A DNA stretch of 64,000 nucleotides from Phytomonospora endophytica (GTDB lineage: Bacteria > Actinomycetota > Actinomycetes > Mycobacteriales > Micromonosporaceae): positions 449,095-513,094 of the forward strand of contig NZ_JACHGT010000004.1 in the NCBI RefSeq assembly GCF_014202425.1, given 5' to 3'. Every line of letters starts with the position of its first letter. The first letter of the stretch is position 1. The notes below the pieces were generated by a model that saw nothing but the letters and a program-made list of their open reading frames with translations, ran no database searches and was not told the origin of the DNA. Made by a program: the position numbers and the translations under genes. Below, in pieces: positions 17,966 through 25,829 of the stretch.

Positions 17966-19630
17966 TCAGCAGCTGCTGTCGGGTACGCCCTTCACCGTGA
18001 CCGGCAGGTGGCCGGGCGCCTTCGCCACGCCGGTCAGCACGTCGGCGACGGCCTCCATCGAGGCCCTGGTGGTCCCGAAGGCCGCGATCCGGACCTCCGA
18101 CTTCACCTTTCCCAGCAGAAACGGCGCGTCGGTCGAGACGGTCACCTCGGCGTTGACGTCCACGTCGGAGACGGTGTCGCCGAAGCCGGTGAGCTGCACG
18201 GTCCGGCGGGCGTCGTCGCGGACCTCGACGTCGCGCGCCGACAGCGCCGCGCGGAGCCGTTCGCGGGTCGTGTCGGCACCGCCGACGAGCCGCACCGGCC
18301 CGTCGATCCGGACCCCGCAGGACCCGGCGACCTGGGTGACGGCGGCGGCGGAGATCTCCGCGGCGACGTCGGCGGCGGAGCCGAGCACGTCGTCGAGGTC
18401 GGCCGCCTCGGGCCGCGGGAAGCCCGCGAGCCACTGCTTGAGCGCGACGACTCGGGTCGCCGCCTCGACGAGCCGCTCGCGCGGGAGTTTCCCGCTCTTC
18501 AAGGCCTCGGCGAGGCCCTTGTGCGCCTTCTTCAGGTTCTGCGGCATGAGGATGAGATCGTTGCCGGCCATGAGCGCGCGGACGGCCGCCTCGCCGGCGC
18601 CGTGGCGCTCGGTGATCGGCTGCATCTGCATCGCGTCGGTGACCACGACGCCCTTGAAGCCCAGCTCGGTGCGGAGCAGGTCGATGAGGACCTTCGACGA
18701 CAGCGAGGCCGGCACGCCCGGGTCGATCGCCCGCACATCGAGGTGCCCGGACATGACCATCGGGACGCCCGCGGCGATCGCGGCCTTGAACGGGACCAGG
18801 TCGGCGGCGAGGAGCTCGTCGCGGCTCTGGTTGAGCTCGGGCATCGACTTGTGGCTGTCGACGTCGGTGTTGCCGTGGCCGGGGAAGTGCTTGACCGCCC
18901 CGGCGAGGCCCGCGCCGGACAACCCGGCGAGGACCGCGACGACCTGCTCGGCGACGGCCTGCGGGCCGGAACCGTAGGAGCGCGAGCCGATGACGGTGTT
19001 ACCGGGGTTGGCGATCACGTCGGAGGTCGGCGCGAAGTCGACGTTGACGCCCAGCGCCGACAGTTCACCGCCGACGCCCTGCCACGCGCGGGTGGTCAGC
19101 GCGGGGTCGGCCGCGGCGCCGAAGCCCATCGCGGCGGGCAGCGGGGAGATCCCGGAGGTGATGCGGGTGACCGCGCCGAACTCCTGGTCGATGCCGATGA
19201 TCAGCGGCAGACCGCCGTGGTCGTCCTTCGCGGCCTTCTGGAGGCCGTCGGTGAGGCGCCGGATCTGCTTCGGGGAGTCGAGGTTCGTGCTCGGGTTCGT
19301 GCCCGCCGTGGGGTCGTCGGCGGTGAACCGCATGAGGATCAGCCCGCCGAGCCGGTACTTCCGCACCATGTCACCGGGGGTGTCGACGCCCGCGAACGCC
19401 TGATTGGCGGCCCTGGAGGCGGCGGTGACGTCGTCGGCGTCGTTGCCGTACGCGTGCGGCATCAGGACAAGGCCGAGCAGTTCCTCGTCGGTCATGGCGG
19501 CCACCATAGCCTGCGCGGAGGACTCCGGCGAAGGGGTCGTGGAAGGGGTCGGGGCCGGCTCCTTCTCAGCCGAGCAGCCGGCGAGCGCCGAGACGCCCGC
19601 TATCGCGAACAATGTCCGTCGGGTCAGCAC
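17966..19630 (-). CDS. GH3 beta-N-acetylhexosaminidase-like lipoprotein (NagZ type)
   Basis: This is a 554-aa protein with a GTG start. Residues 1-18 are a short lipoprotein signal with lipobox LAGC (Cys19), then a Ser/Pro/Thr linker. The GH3 barrel carries the NagZ-type motif KHFPGHG (247-253), the D-x-H acid/base dyad (D258/H260) and the nucleophile D332 in VVTDAMQM. The reaction is removal of beta-linked N-acetylglucosamine, probably from muropeptides or chitin fragments outside the membrane. A C-terminal ~170-residue domain follows the barrel. Its start lies 5 bp after the stop of the DUF3145 gene, so the two probably form an operon. Confidence 0.88.
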   Translation of the reverse strand: MLTRRTLFAIAGVSALAGCSAEKEPAPTPSTTPSPESSAQAMVAAMTDEELLGLVLMPHAYGNDADDVTAASRAANQAFAGVDTPGDMVRKYRLGGLILMRFTADDPTAGTNPSTNLDSPKQIRRLTDGLQKAAKDDHGGLPLIIGIDQEFGAVTRITSGISPLPAAMGFGAAADPALTTRAWQGVGGELSALGVNVDFAPTSDVIANPGNTVIGSRSYGSGPQAVAEQVVAVLAGLSGAGLAGAVKHFPGHGNTDVDSHKSMPELNQSRDELLAADLVPFKAAIAAGVPMVMSGHLDVRAIDPGVPASLSSKVLIDLLRTELGFKGVVVTDAMQMQPITERHGAGEAAVRALMAGNDLILMPQNLKKAHKGLAEALKSGKLPRERLVEAATRVVALKQWLAGFPRPEAADLDDVLGSAADVAAEISAAAVTQVAGSCGVRIDGPVRLVGGADTTRERLRAALSARDVEVRDDARRTVQLTGFGDTVSDVDVNAEVTVSTDAPFLLGKVKSEVRIAAFGTTRASMEAVADVLTGVAKAPGHLPVTVKGVPDSSC

Positions 19631-19635
19631 CCGGG

Positions 19636-20127
19636 CTAACTTACCTGGGTCAGCCAGGTCGCTGGAGCGCCGTCTCCGGCGTGACGATAGGGCTCTAGTT
19701 CGGCGTCCCAGGACGTGCCGAGCAGCTTCTCCATGCCGTGACGGATCGCCTCGGCGCCGGCGTTGCCGGACAGGAGTGCCCGCAGGCGGTCCTCCGGCAC
19801 GACGAGATCGCCGTTGGCGCTCATCGTGGCGCGGAACACGCCGCGTCCGGGGACGTACATGACGCGCTCACCGTCGACGCCCTCGCTGGGCTCCTCGGTG
19901 ACTTCGAAACGCAGCATCGGCCACTGTTTGAGGGCAGCGGCGAGCTGCGATCCCGTGCCTGCGGCACCGGACCATGTGCATTCTGTCCGCAGCGTCGCAG
20001 GATCCGCGGACTGCTTCGTCCACTCAAGAGTCGCGCGGGTGGCGAGCACCCGGGCGATGGCCCATTCGACGTGCGGACACACGGCGGGTGGGCTTGAGTG
20101 GACGTAAACGACCCCTCGCGTGGGCAC
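19636..20127 (-). CDS. DUF3145 protein
   Basis: This is a 163-aa protein. The GTG at 20127 is chosen because AGGAGG lies six bases upstream and the family begins MPTRGVVYVHSSPPAVCPHV. DUF3145 is an actinobacterial family of unknown function. In Streptomyces I recall it directly downstream of fabF; here it is 8.7 kb away from fabF, on the same strand. It has a mixed alpha/beta composition with several conserved Trp and no membrane segment or signal peptide. It precedes the GH3 lipoprotein gene by 5 bp. Confidence 0.85.
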   Translation of the reverse strand: MPTRGVVYVHSSPPAVCPHVEWAIARVLATRATLEWTKQSADPATLRTECTWSGAAGTGSQLAAALKQWPMLRFEVTEEPSEGVDGERVMYVPGRGVFRATMSANGDLVVPEDRLRALLSGNAGAEAIRHGMEKLLGTSWDAELEPYRHAGDGAPATWLTQVS

Positions 20128-20661
20128 GTGAGACCTCCTGGGTTGTCTTGATGCGCCTTCCCCCAACGCACCTGGCGAACCGCAGAACGGCCCGTACCCA
20201 CGAGCCGATCCCCATCTTGACTTATGGGTCCCACGTTGCGCCAGTGATTCCTGAGATTCGCCGCCAGGAATATGACTATCCAAGGTGGAGGATACGGGGA
20301 GTCACCATCGGCTCCACTCCGCTGTCGGCTGGAAGCGGACTCGGCTGATCGGGTAGAGTTCGCCTGTTGCGGGTGACCCCGCACCGGCGCTCGCGGTGGA
20401 CCGTTCCGGCAGCTTGCCGGGGACTTCCCGGGGGCTTCGGCAGGATCGCGCGGAGGCCCTTTTGGGGCGATTCGGCGGGGACTGTGCCGGGAAACACCGC
20501 CCGCCCGAGGCGGTGCCCCAGGTGGCGCTGGCCGCCCGGGGAGGTCAACGGGTAGAGTTGCCCGGTCCGTCTGTAGTCGGGACGGCGAGGCTTCAAGACG
20601 GGCCTGAGACAGGCTTTGGAACAGATCTATTCAGCAAGACCTAATCGTGAGGAGTAGCTGC
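20128..20661. other. Intergenic region with a repeated TAGAGT element
   Basis: This is 534 bp without a convincing gene. The motif CGGGTAGAGTT occurs at 20350-20360 and again at 20549-20559, about 200 bp apart. TAGAGT fits a sigma-A -10 hexamer, so these may be tandem promoters for the gene at 20662. No convincing -35 is visible. The short open frames here have poor codon bias. Confidence 0.4.
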
Positions 20662-20994
20662 GTGGCCAGCAACACGTCTAAGACCGCGCGCGCATCGGTC
20701 CGCGCCGGCCAGGCAGGCCAGGGTGGCGGTCTGAGCGTGCTGGGTGAGTTCAAGTACCTCATCCCGCTCAACAAGGGCAAGCACGCCTATGTCCGCAACC
20801 TCACCAACGGCAAGACCGTTCACGCGGCGACCGACTCGGAGCGTTTCCTCGAGGAGATCCGCCTGCTGGGCGAGGCCGGCCACGGCGCGAAGATCCAGGC
20901 CGAGCTGGAGGCGCTGACCACGGCGTTCCCTTCGGACGGCTGGGACGCGACGGCGAAGCGGCTCGCCGACGCGGGGGTCTTCGGCGGCGAGTGA
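20662..20994 (+). CDS. Unrecognised 110-aa protein
   Basis: I do not recognise this family. The GTG at 20662 is preferred because GAGGAG lies about 8 nt upstream. The product starts MASNTSKTARASVRAGQ, then LSVLGEFKYLIPLNKGKHAY, a beta-rich segment ending KTVHAATDSERF, and two helices (FLEEIRLLGEAGHGAKIQAE and the Ala/Asp-rich end). No signal or membrane segment is seen; it is small and soluble. Codon use is typical of the genome, and the gene is followed within 25 bp by the best terminator in the window, so it is probably a monocistronic, well expressed gene. Confidence 0.75.
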   Translation: MASNTSKTARASVRAGQAGQGGGLSVLGEFKYLIPLNKGKHAYVRNLTNGKTVHAATDSERFLEEIRLLGEAGHGAKIQAELEALTTAFPSDGWDATAKRLADAGVFGGE

Positions 20995-21016
20995 TCGCGG
21001 CCTGAGTCTTGACTCG

Positions 21017-21050
21017 AACGCGCACCCGGGAGACCGGGTGCGCGTTTTTT
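21017..21050 (+). terminator. Strong intrinsic terminator
   Basis: The stem is a perfect 13 bp, AACGCGCACCCGG (21017-21029) and CCGGGTGCGCGTT (21034-21046), with tetraloop GAGA and a TTTTTT tract (21045-21050). It ends the unrecognised gene at 20662-20994. Confidence 0.95.
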
Positions 21051-21447
21051 CGTGCCCGGGGGGCGGGTGGAACACCCGCCGGTGACCCGAACTCCGGGCG
21101 ACCGTGGTGGCGTGTGCGGGGAGGCGGTATCCCCGCGGGCGAGCCACGGAGCGCGGCGGCGACGGGATTTCCGCTGGTCGCGACGTGTCGCGGTGAGGCG
21201 CACGTGCGGGGTAGAGCGCGACCGTCATGGCGGTGATGGGCGCGGCGGCGACGGGGCCGTCACCGGTCACGGCGGCGTGGCGTGGGGAAGACGCGTGCGT
21301 GGGCGGAGCGCGACCGTGGTGGTGACGGCGGCGCCCCACCGGTGAGGCGCCCCTTCGGCTCGGTCACGCGTGGTCCCTCGCCCGCTCGATCCGATCCCGT
21401 TCGCCCCACGGTCACCCGCGCTGGCCATCCCGGCGACACCCGCGTCC
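21051..21447. other. Intergenic region, no gene seen
   Basis: This is about 400 bp of very GC-rich sequence with loosely repeated GTGGCGGTGA-like and gcgCGACCGTSRTGG motifs (for example 21218-21229 and 21308-21319). Frames on both strands lack consistent codon bias, and I find no hairpin with a T-tract. Confidence 0.4.
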
Positions 21448-22056
21448 TCAGCCCCCACCTGTCCACGGCCGTAGCGCCGTGTCCATCGCCGCCTGCAGGC
21501 GTTCGCGCAGGACCGCCGGGTCGCCGTCGAGGGCGCCGGGCTCGTCGAGCAGGACCTGCAGCGCGCCCGCCGTCGCGCCGATGAAGGCGCCGACGAGGGC
21601 CCCCGCGCCGACCGCGTCGAGGTCGTCCGGAAACGCCTCCCGGAGGTGCCGGGCGATCTCGCGTTGCGCGTCGAGCTGGATCTGGAGCGCACGGCCGCGC
21701 ACGGCGGGGACGGTCCGGGTCAGCCGCAGTCGCAGGGCCGCCGTCCGGCCGACCATCTCGTCGGCGGCGGTCCCCAGGTCGCGCATCGTGCGCAGCAGCA
21801 CCTCGACGGGCGTCTCGCCGGGTGCGCGGGTCGCGATCGCGTCGACGGCGGCGGTGACGCGCGCGTCGGCGTCGGGGAACAGCACCTCCTCCTTCGAGGC
21901 GAAGTAGCTGAAGAAGGTCCGCGTGCCGATCTCGGCCGCGGCGGCGATGTCGGCGACGGTCGTCTCGTCGTAGCCACGCGTCTCGAACAGCTCGGTGGCC
22001 GCCTCGACGAGGGCACGGCGGGTGCGCAGGCGCTTGCGGTCGCGCAGGGTCGTCAT
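21448..22056 (-). CDS. TetR-family regulator of the FAD monooxygenase
   Basis: This is a 202-aa protein. Its HTH is TRRALVEAATELFETRGYDE followed by VADIAAAAEIGTRTFFSYF (about residues 10-52). Helix 4, with TFFSYFASKEEVLFP, is a strong TetR match. The start at 22056 has no Shine-Dalgarno but a TAGACT box seven bases upstream, consistent with a leaderless message. It is divergent from the FAD monooxygenase at 22156 with a 99-bp gap containing TGCA-rich half-sites, so it probably represses that gene and itself. Confidence 0.9.
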   Translation of the reverse strand: MTTLRDRKRLRTRRALVEAATELFETRGYDETTVADIAAAAEIGTRTFFSYFASKEEVLFPDADARVTAAVDAIATRAPGETPVEVLLRTMRDLGTAADEMVGRTAALRLRLTRTVPAVRGRALQIQLDAQREIARHLREAFPDDLDAVGAGALVGAFIGATAGALQVLLDEPGALDGDPAVLRERLQAAMDTALRPWTGGG

Positions 22057-22063
22057 GCGGGGC

Positions 22064-22069
22064 AGTCTA
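22064..22069 (-). promoter_or_regulatory. Putative -10 box of a leaderless promoter (TetR gene)
   Basis: TAGACT on the minus strand, seven bases before the ATG at 22056. No ribosome-binding site is visible. Confidence 0.5.
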
Positions 22070-22155
22070 CTGCATCGGTTGCGAAGCTGCATTCATTGCA
22101 AGTCTGCACTCGATGCTGTTATGGTTCGGTGAGCCACCCCGAAAGGAAACCCCTC

Positions 22156-23304
22156 ATGGACGTCTTGATCTCCGGTGCGGGCGTCGCCGGTCCGACCCTC
22201 GCCCACTTCCTCGCTCGCGCCGGCCACCGCCCGACCGTCGTCGAACTCGCGGCCGACCTGCGCTCCAGCGGCAACCCGGTCGACGTGCGCGGCGAGGCCG
22301 TCGACGTCGCCGAGAGCATGGGTGTCATGCGCCGCCTGCGCGAGGCCGCCACCGACGTCGACGGCCTGCGCCTTCTCGGCCCCTCCGGCCGCCCGGCCGG
22401 GTACGTCGACATGCGCGCGTTCCAGGGCGCGAGCGGCAGTCGCGAGGTCGAGATCCCGCGCGGCGACCTCGCCTCGGTCCTCTACGAGGCCGGGCGCGAC
22501 GACGCCGAGTACGTCTTCGGCGACTCCATCGCCTCCCTGAGCCGGGACGCCGACGGTGTCGACGTCACCTTCCGGCGAGGCGCGCCGAGGCGTTTCGGTC
22601 TCGTCGTCGGCGCCGACGGTCTGCACTCCACGACCCGCCGCCTGGCCTTCGGCCCGGAGGCCGACTACGTGCGCGGCATCGGGATGTACGTGGCCGGAAT
22701 GCCCGTCGACGAGGAGATCGGGCGCGACGTGATCATGTACAACGTGCCCGGGCGCATGCTCGCCCTCCACCCCTCACGCGGGCGCGCGCTGGCCGCCTTC
22801 ATCTTCCGGCACCCGCCGGTGGCCGGTCTCGACAGCCGCGACATCGAGCGGCAGCGGGACATCCTCACCGCCGCCTACGCCCACGACGGCTGGCGTGTCC
22901 CCGAACTGCTCGACCGGGTGCGTGCCGGTGAGGACCTTTACTTCGACGCCGTCAGCCGCGTCGAGATCGACTCCTGGACGCGCGGCCGGGTGACCCTGCT
23001 CGGCGATGCCTCCTCCTCGGTCTCCCTGTTCGGCGACGGCAGCAGCAGCGCCATGGTCGGGGCCCGCACGCTCGCCGAGGAGCTGAGCGCGGGCGGCGAC
23101 CTCGCCGCCGCCCTGCGGCGCTACGAGGAACGTCACCGCAAGGTCGTCGGCCCTCGGCTGCGCAACGTCGGCCTCGCGTCCCACCTGCTCGTGCCCGGCA
23201 CGCGCGCCGGCGTCGCCGTCCGCAACCTCGCGACGAGGCTGTCGCCGGTCGTCGCGGCGGGACGTCGACTGGCCGCAGGCCGCCGCCGTCCCGCCCCGGT
23301 GTGA
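22156..23304 (+). CDS. FAD-dependent monooxygenase (PheA/TetX-like class A)
   Basis: This is a 382-aa protein. It has the N-terminal dinucleotide fold GAGVAG (residues 7-12), the second FAD motif around VVGADGLHSTTRRLAF and the third, LLGDASSSVSLFGDGSS, the layout of class A flavoprotein hydroxylases. It should oxidise an aromatic or polyketide-like substrate with NAD(P)H and O2; tetracycline-type inactivation is one of several possibilities. The ATG at 22156 follows AAAGGA. It is divergent from the TetR gene, the usual arrangement for substrate-inducible detoxification. Confidence 0.9.
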   Translation: MDVLISGAGVAGPTLAHFLARAGHRPTVVELAADLRSSGNPVDVRGEAVDVAESMGVMRRLREAATDVDGLRLLGPSGRPAGYVDMRAFQGASGSREVEIPRGDLASVLYEAGRDDAEYVFGDSIASLSRDADGVDVTFRRGAPRRFGLVVGADGLHSTTRRLAFGPEADYVRGIGMYVAGMPVDEEIGRDVIMYNVPGRMLALHPSRGRALAAFIFRHPPVAGLDSRDIERQRDILTAAYAHDGWRVPELLDRVRAGEDLYFDAVSRVEIDSWTRGRVTLLGDASSSVSLFGDGSSSAMVGARTLAEELSAGGDLAAALRRYEERHRKVVGPRLRNVGLASHLLVPGTRAGVAVRNLATRLSPVVAAGRRLAAGRRRPAPV

Positions 23305-23345
23305 CCCTCGGCGGGCCCGCTCCGCGCGATCTTGCGGGCCCGCTC

Positions 23346-23351
23346 TACCCT
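23346..23351 (+). promoter_or_regulatory. Putative -10 box of a leaderless promoter
   Basis: TACCCT, then six bases (CCCGGC), then the ATG at 23358. There is no ribosome-binding site. Confidence 0.5.
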
Positions 23352-23357
23352 CCCGGC

Positions 23358-23912
23358 ATGTCAGTCAGCGGTGTCCACGCCCAGCCCGGCGGGAGCGTGC
23401 GCGTCAAGGCCTCCTCGCGGGGTCTGCACCTGAGCCCGCGGAGCAGGTGGGACTTCCTCGACGACGACCGCGTCGTGGGCCTGTCGGCCCTGTGGCTGCT
23501 GGTCGTCGGTCTCTTCGGGGTCGCCCAGCTCGGCTCGGGCAGCGCGCCACTCGGCGCGGTCCTCCTCATCGCCGGGATCATCGGCGGGATCCCCGCGCTC
23601 CTGCAGCTCGTCATCGAGGCCGTCGGCTACGTCGTGTTCCTCGCGGTCCTGCCGGTCGTCGTCATCGGTTTCCCGCTGCTGTTCTTCCGGCCGGTTCGCA
23701 GGGCCCTCGGGAAACTCTGGGGGAAACCCCTCAAGGACCGTCACCTCACGCCCGCCTCGGCCATCGCCGAGGTTCGCGTCCACCCCGGGCCGGTCGTCGA
23801 CGTCGTCCGCCGCGACGGAGGCGGCGTGCGCCTGTCGGCGAACGGCCGCGCGGGCGAGAGGCTCGTGGCCGAACTCGCCAAGCTGGGACCCGGCGTCGGG
23901 CGGGTTGCCTAG
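23358..23912 (+). CDS. Membrane protein of unknown function
   Basis: This is a 184-aa protein. A cytoplasmic-looking N-terminal stretch (about 45 residues) is followed by two or three hydrophobic segments (about 47-110: LWLLVVGLFGVAQLG, AVLLIAGIIGGIPALLQLVI, VVFLAVLPVVVIGFPLLFF). The C-terminal part is soluble and basic, including WGKPLKDRHLTPASAIAEVR and VDVVRRDGGGVRLSA. I recognise no family. The start at 23358 is supported by a leaderless-type promoter. Its stop codon forms part of the -10 box of the next gene, the MBL hydrolase. Confidence 0.75.
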   Translation: MSVSGVHAQPGGSVRVKASSRGLHLSPRSRWDFLDDDRVVGLSALWLLVVGLFGVAQLGSGSAPLGAVLLIAGIIGGIPALLQLVIEAVGYVVFLAVLPVVVIGFPLLFFRPVRRALGKLWGKPLKDRHLTPASAIAEVRVHPGPVVDVVRRDGGGVRLSANGRAGERLVAELAKLGPGVGRVA

Positions 23913-23915
23913 TCT
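23910..23915 (+). promoter_or_regulatory. Putative -10 box overlapping the preceding stop codon
   Basis: TAGTCT, then GGGGCC, then the ATG at 23922. The first three bases are the TAG stop of the membrane-protein gene. A leaderless start is likely. Confidence 0.55.
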
Positions 23916-23921
23916 GGGGCC

Positions 23922-24554
23922 ATGCGACTGACCAAGTTCACCCACGCCTGCGTCCGTCTCGACGACGGGGACCGAGCCCTGGTCATCGACCCCGGCGTCT
24001 GGACCGAACCCGAGGCCCTCGACGGTGTCACCGACGTCCTGGTCACCCATGAGCACTACGACCACCTCAACGCCGAACTCCTCGCCGGCGCCGTCAAGAA
24101 GGGCGTGCGGATCCACACCCACCCCGACGTGGCCGAACAGCTCGGGGACCTCGGCGACGCCGTCTCGCCCATCAGCGCCGGCGAGAACCGCACGGTCGGC
24201 GGTTTCCTCGTCGAGGCGGTCGGCGGCGAGCACGCCGAGATCTACGAGGGCAAACCCGGCTGCGCCAACCTCGGTTTCCTCGTCGACGCCCCGAGCGGAG
24301 TCGTCTACCACCCGGGAGACTCGCTGCACGAGCCCGGCGTCCCCGTCGGGACGCTGCTGGTACCGGCCGCCGCGCCGTGGCTGAAGCTGTCGGAGGCCCT
24401 CGACTTCGTGCGTGCCGTCCGCCCGCACCGCGCGCATCCCATCCACGACGCGATCCTCAGCGAACCCGGCCAGGGGCTCGTCGACCGCTGGTTCGACATG
24501 GCCGGGCGCACGGTCTACAGCCGCATCCCGGTGGGCGGCTCGGTCGAGGTCTGA
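23922..24554 (+). CDS. Metallo-beta-lactamase-fold hydrolase (UlaG-like)
   Basis: This is a 210-aa protein with the metal-binding motif THEHYDH (H43, H45, D47, H48). Further ligands probably come from the GGEHAEIYEG segment, the D of YHPGDSLHEP and a C-terminal HPIHD histidine. This fits the UlaG-like branch (L-ascorbate lactonase-like), often of unknown substrate. It is cytoplasmic with no signal peptide. It is transcribed from its own leaderless-type promoter and followed by a 15-bp hairpin 22 nt after the stop. Confidence 0.88.
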   Translation: MRLTKFTHACVRLDDGDRALVIDPGVWTEPEALDGVTDVLVTHEHYDHLNAELLAGAVKKGVRIHTHPDVAEQLGDLGDAVSPISAGENRTVGGFLVEAVGGEHAEIYEGKPGCANLGFLVDAPSGVVYHPGDSLHEPGVPVGTLLVPAAAPWLKLSEALDFVRAVRPHRAHPIHDAILSEPGQGLVDRWFDMAGRTVYSRIPVGGSVEV

Positions 24555-24576
24555 CCGGGCTCCCGCATACCCACCA

Positions 24577-24615
24577 GCGCCGCCGGCGGTTCCGCCCGGA
24601 AACCGCCGGCGGCGC
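24577..24615 (+). terminator. Long hairpin after the MBL gene
   Basis: The stem is a perfect 15 bp, GCGCCGCCGGCGGTT (24577-24591) and AACCGCCGGCGGCGC (24601-24615), with a 9-nt loop. There is no T-tract, as is common for high-GC actinobacterial terminators. Confidence 0.7.
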
Positions 24616-24923
24616 CCGGTTCGCGCATCGGTTCTGAAAGGTGCCGACGCCCGGCTCGCCCGCGATCATCCCGTCCTCGTGACCCTCTCCGAGCGGCCGC
24701 GGGATCGTCGGCCGCGTCCAGGTCTCCCACTCCTCGGCGTCCCTTCGCGGTAAGCGACGTGCAGCTCCCCGTCGCCGGCCGAGCCCGCTTCGGGCGAACC
24801 GCATCCCTTGCCCATCAAGGGATGTAGACGCACGTCACGCCACACCCCACTGGAGTCTTCCCGGAGACGGGTGTAGCGTCAGCGTCGTTCGGAACGTTCA
24901 CTAGATACTGAAAGGTGTGAAGC
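24616..24923. other. Intergenic region upstream of the ABC exporter, with possible operators and a coding-like remnant
   Basis: A perfect 9-bp inverted repeat CATCCCTTG / CAAGGGATG with a 5-bp loop lies at 24802-24824. The small palindrome CGTTCGGAACG lies at 24886-24896, just upstream of a TAGATA box at 24903-24908. On the minus strand about 24640-24780 shows high-GC3 stretches (EEWETWTRPTIPRPLGEG and GEPGVGTFQN in one frame, GELHVAYREG in another) that look like a decayed gene, but nothing continuous. Confidence 0.35.
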
Positions 24924-25829
24924 ATGAAAACCAGTGACGCGGCGATAGCCGTCACCGGGCTTCGCAAGACCTTCGGCGCGACGGTCGCCCTCGACGGACT
25001 CGACCTTCGCGTCCGCGAAGGCGAGGTCCACGGCTTCCTCGGCCCCAACGGCGCCGGGAAGTCCACGACGATCCGAATCCTGCTCGGCCTCATGCGCGAC
25101 GACGGCGGCGAGGCCGTCCTCCTCGGCGGCGACCCGTGGCGCGACGCCACCGCACTGCACCGCCGCATCGCCTACGTCCCCGGCGACGTCAACCTCTGGC
25201 CGCAGCTCACCGGCGGCGAGGCCATCGACCTCCTCGGCGCCGTCCGCGGCGGCCTCGACAAGACCCGCCGCGCCGAACTCCTCGACCTCTTCGAACTCGA
25301 CCCCCGCAAGAGGAGCAGGACCTACTCCAAGGGCAACCGGCAGAAGGTCGCCCTCGTCGCCGCCTTCGCCTCCAACGCCGAACTGCTCGTCCTCGACGAA
25401 CCCACCTCCGGCCTCGACCCGCTCATGGAGGCCGTCTTCCAGCGCTGCGTCACCGCCGAACGCGACCGGGGCCGCACGGTCCTGCTGTCCAGCCACATCC
25501 TCTCCGAGGTCGAGGCCCTCTGCGAACGGGTCAGCATCATCCGCAACGGCCGCACCGTCGAGACCGGCACCCTCGACGACCTGCGCCATCTCACCCGCAC
25601 CGCCGTCACCGCCACCCTCGCCGCACCCGCACCCGGCCTCACCGCGCTCCCCGGCGTCCACGACGTCACCACCGACGGCGACACCGTCGCCTTCCAGGTC
25701 GACGACGGGCACCTCGAAGCCGCCATGACCCTCCTCGCCGGCGCCGGCATCCGCGGCATCACCAGCCGGCCGCCCACCCTCGAACAGCTCTTCCTGCGTC
25801 ACTACGAAAGCGAGGCGACGGTCCGATGA
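24924..25829 (+). CDS. ABC exporter ATP-binding protein (DrrA-like)
   Basis: This is a 301-aa single-domain ATPase. Walker A is GPNGAGKST (residues 40-48), Walker [14 protein letters not shown] and switch His in [11 protein letters not shown]. The signature is the variant YSKGNRQKV rather than LSGGQ, common in ABC-2 drug exporters. A C-terminal ~80-residue domain follows the core. The ATG has AAAGG upstream. The permease start overlaps its stop by 4 bp (ATGA), so the pair is translationally coupled. Likely role: export of an antibiotic or lipid; the cargo is unknown. Confidence 0.93.
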   Translation: MKTSDAAIAVTGLRKTFGATVALDGLDLRVREGEVHGFLGPNGAGKSTTIRILLGLMRDDGGEAVLLGGDPWRDATALHRRIAYVPGDVNLWPQLTGGEAIDLLGAVRGGLDKTRRAELLDLFELDPRKRSRTYSKGNRQKVALVAAFASNAELLVLDEPTSGLDPLMEAVFQRCVTAERDRGRTVLLSSHILSEVEALCERVSIIRNGRTVETGTLDDLRHLTRTAVTATLAAPAPGLTALPGVHDVTTDGDTVAFQVDDGHLEAAMTLLAGAGIRGITSRPPTLEQLFLRHYESEATVR

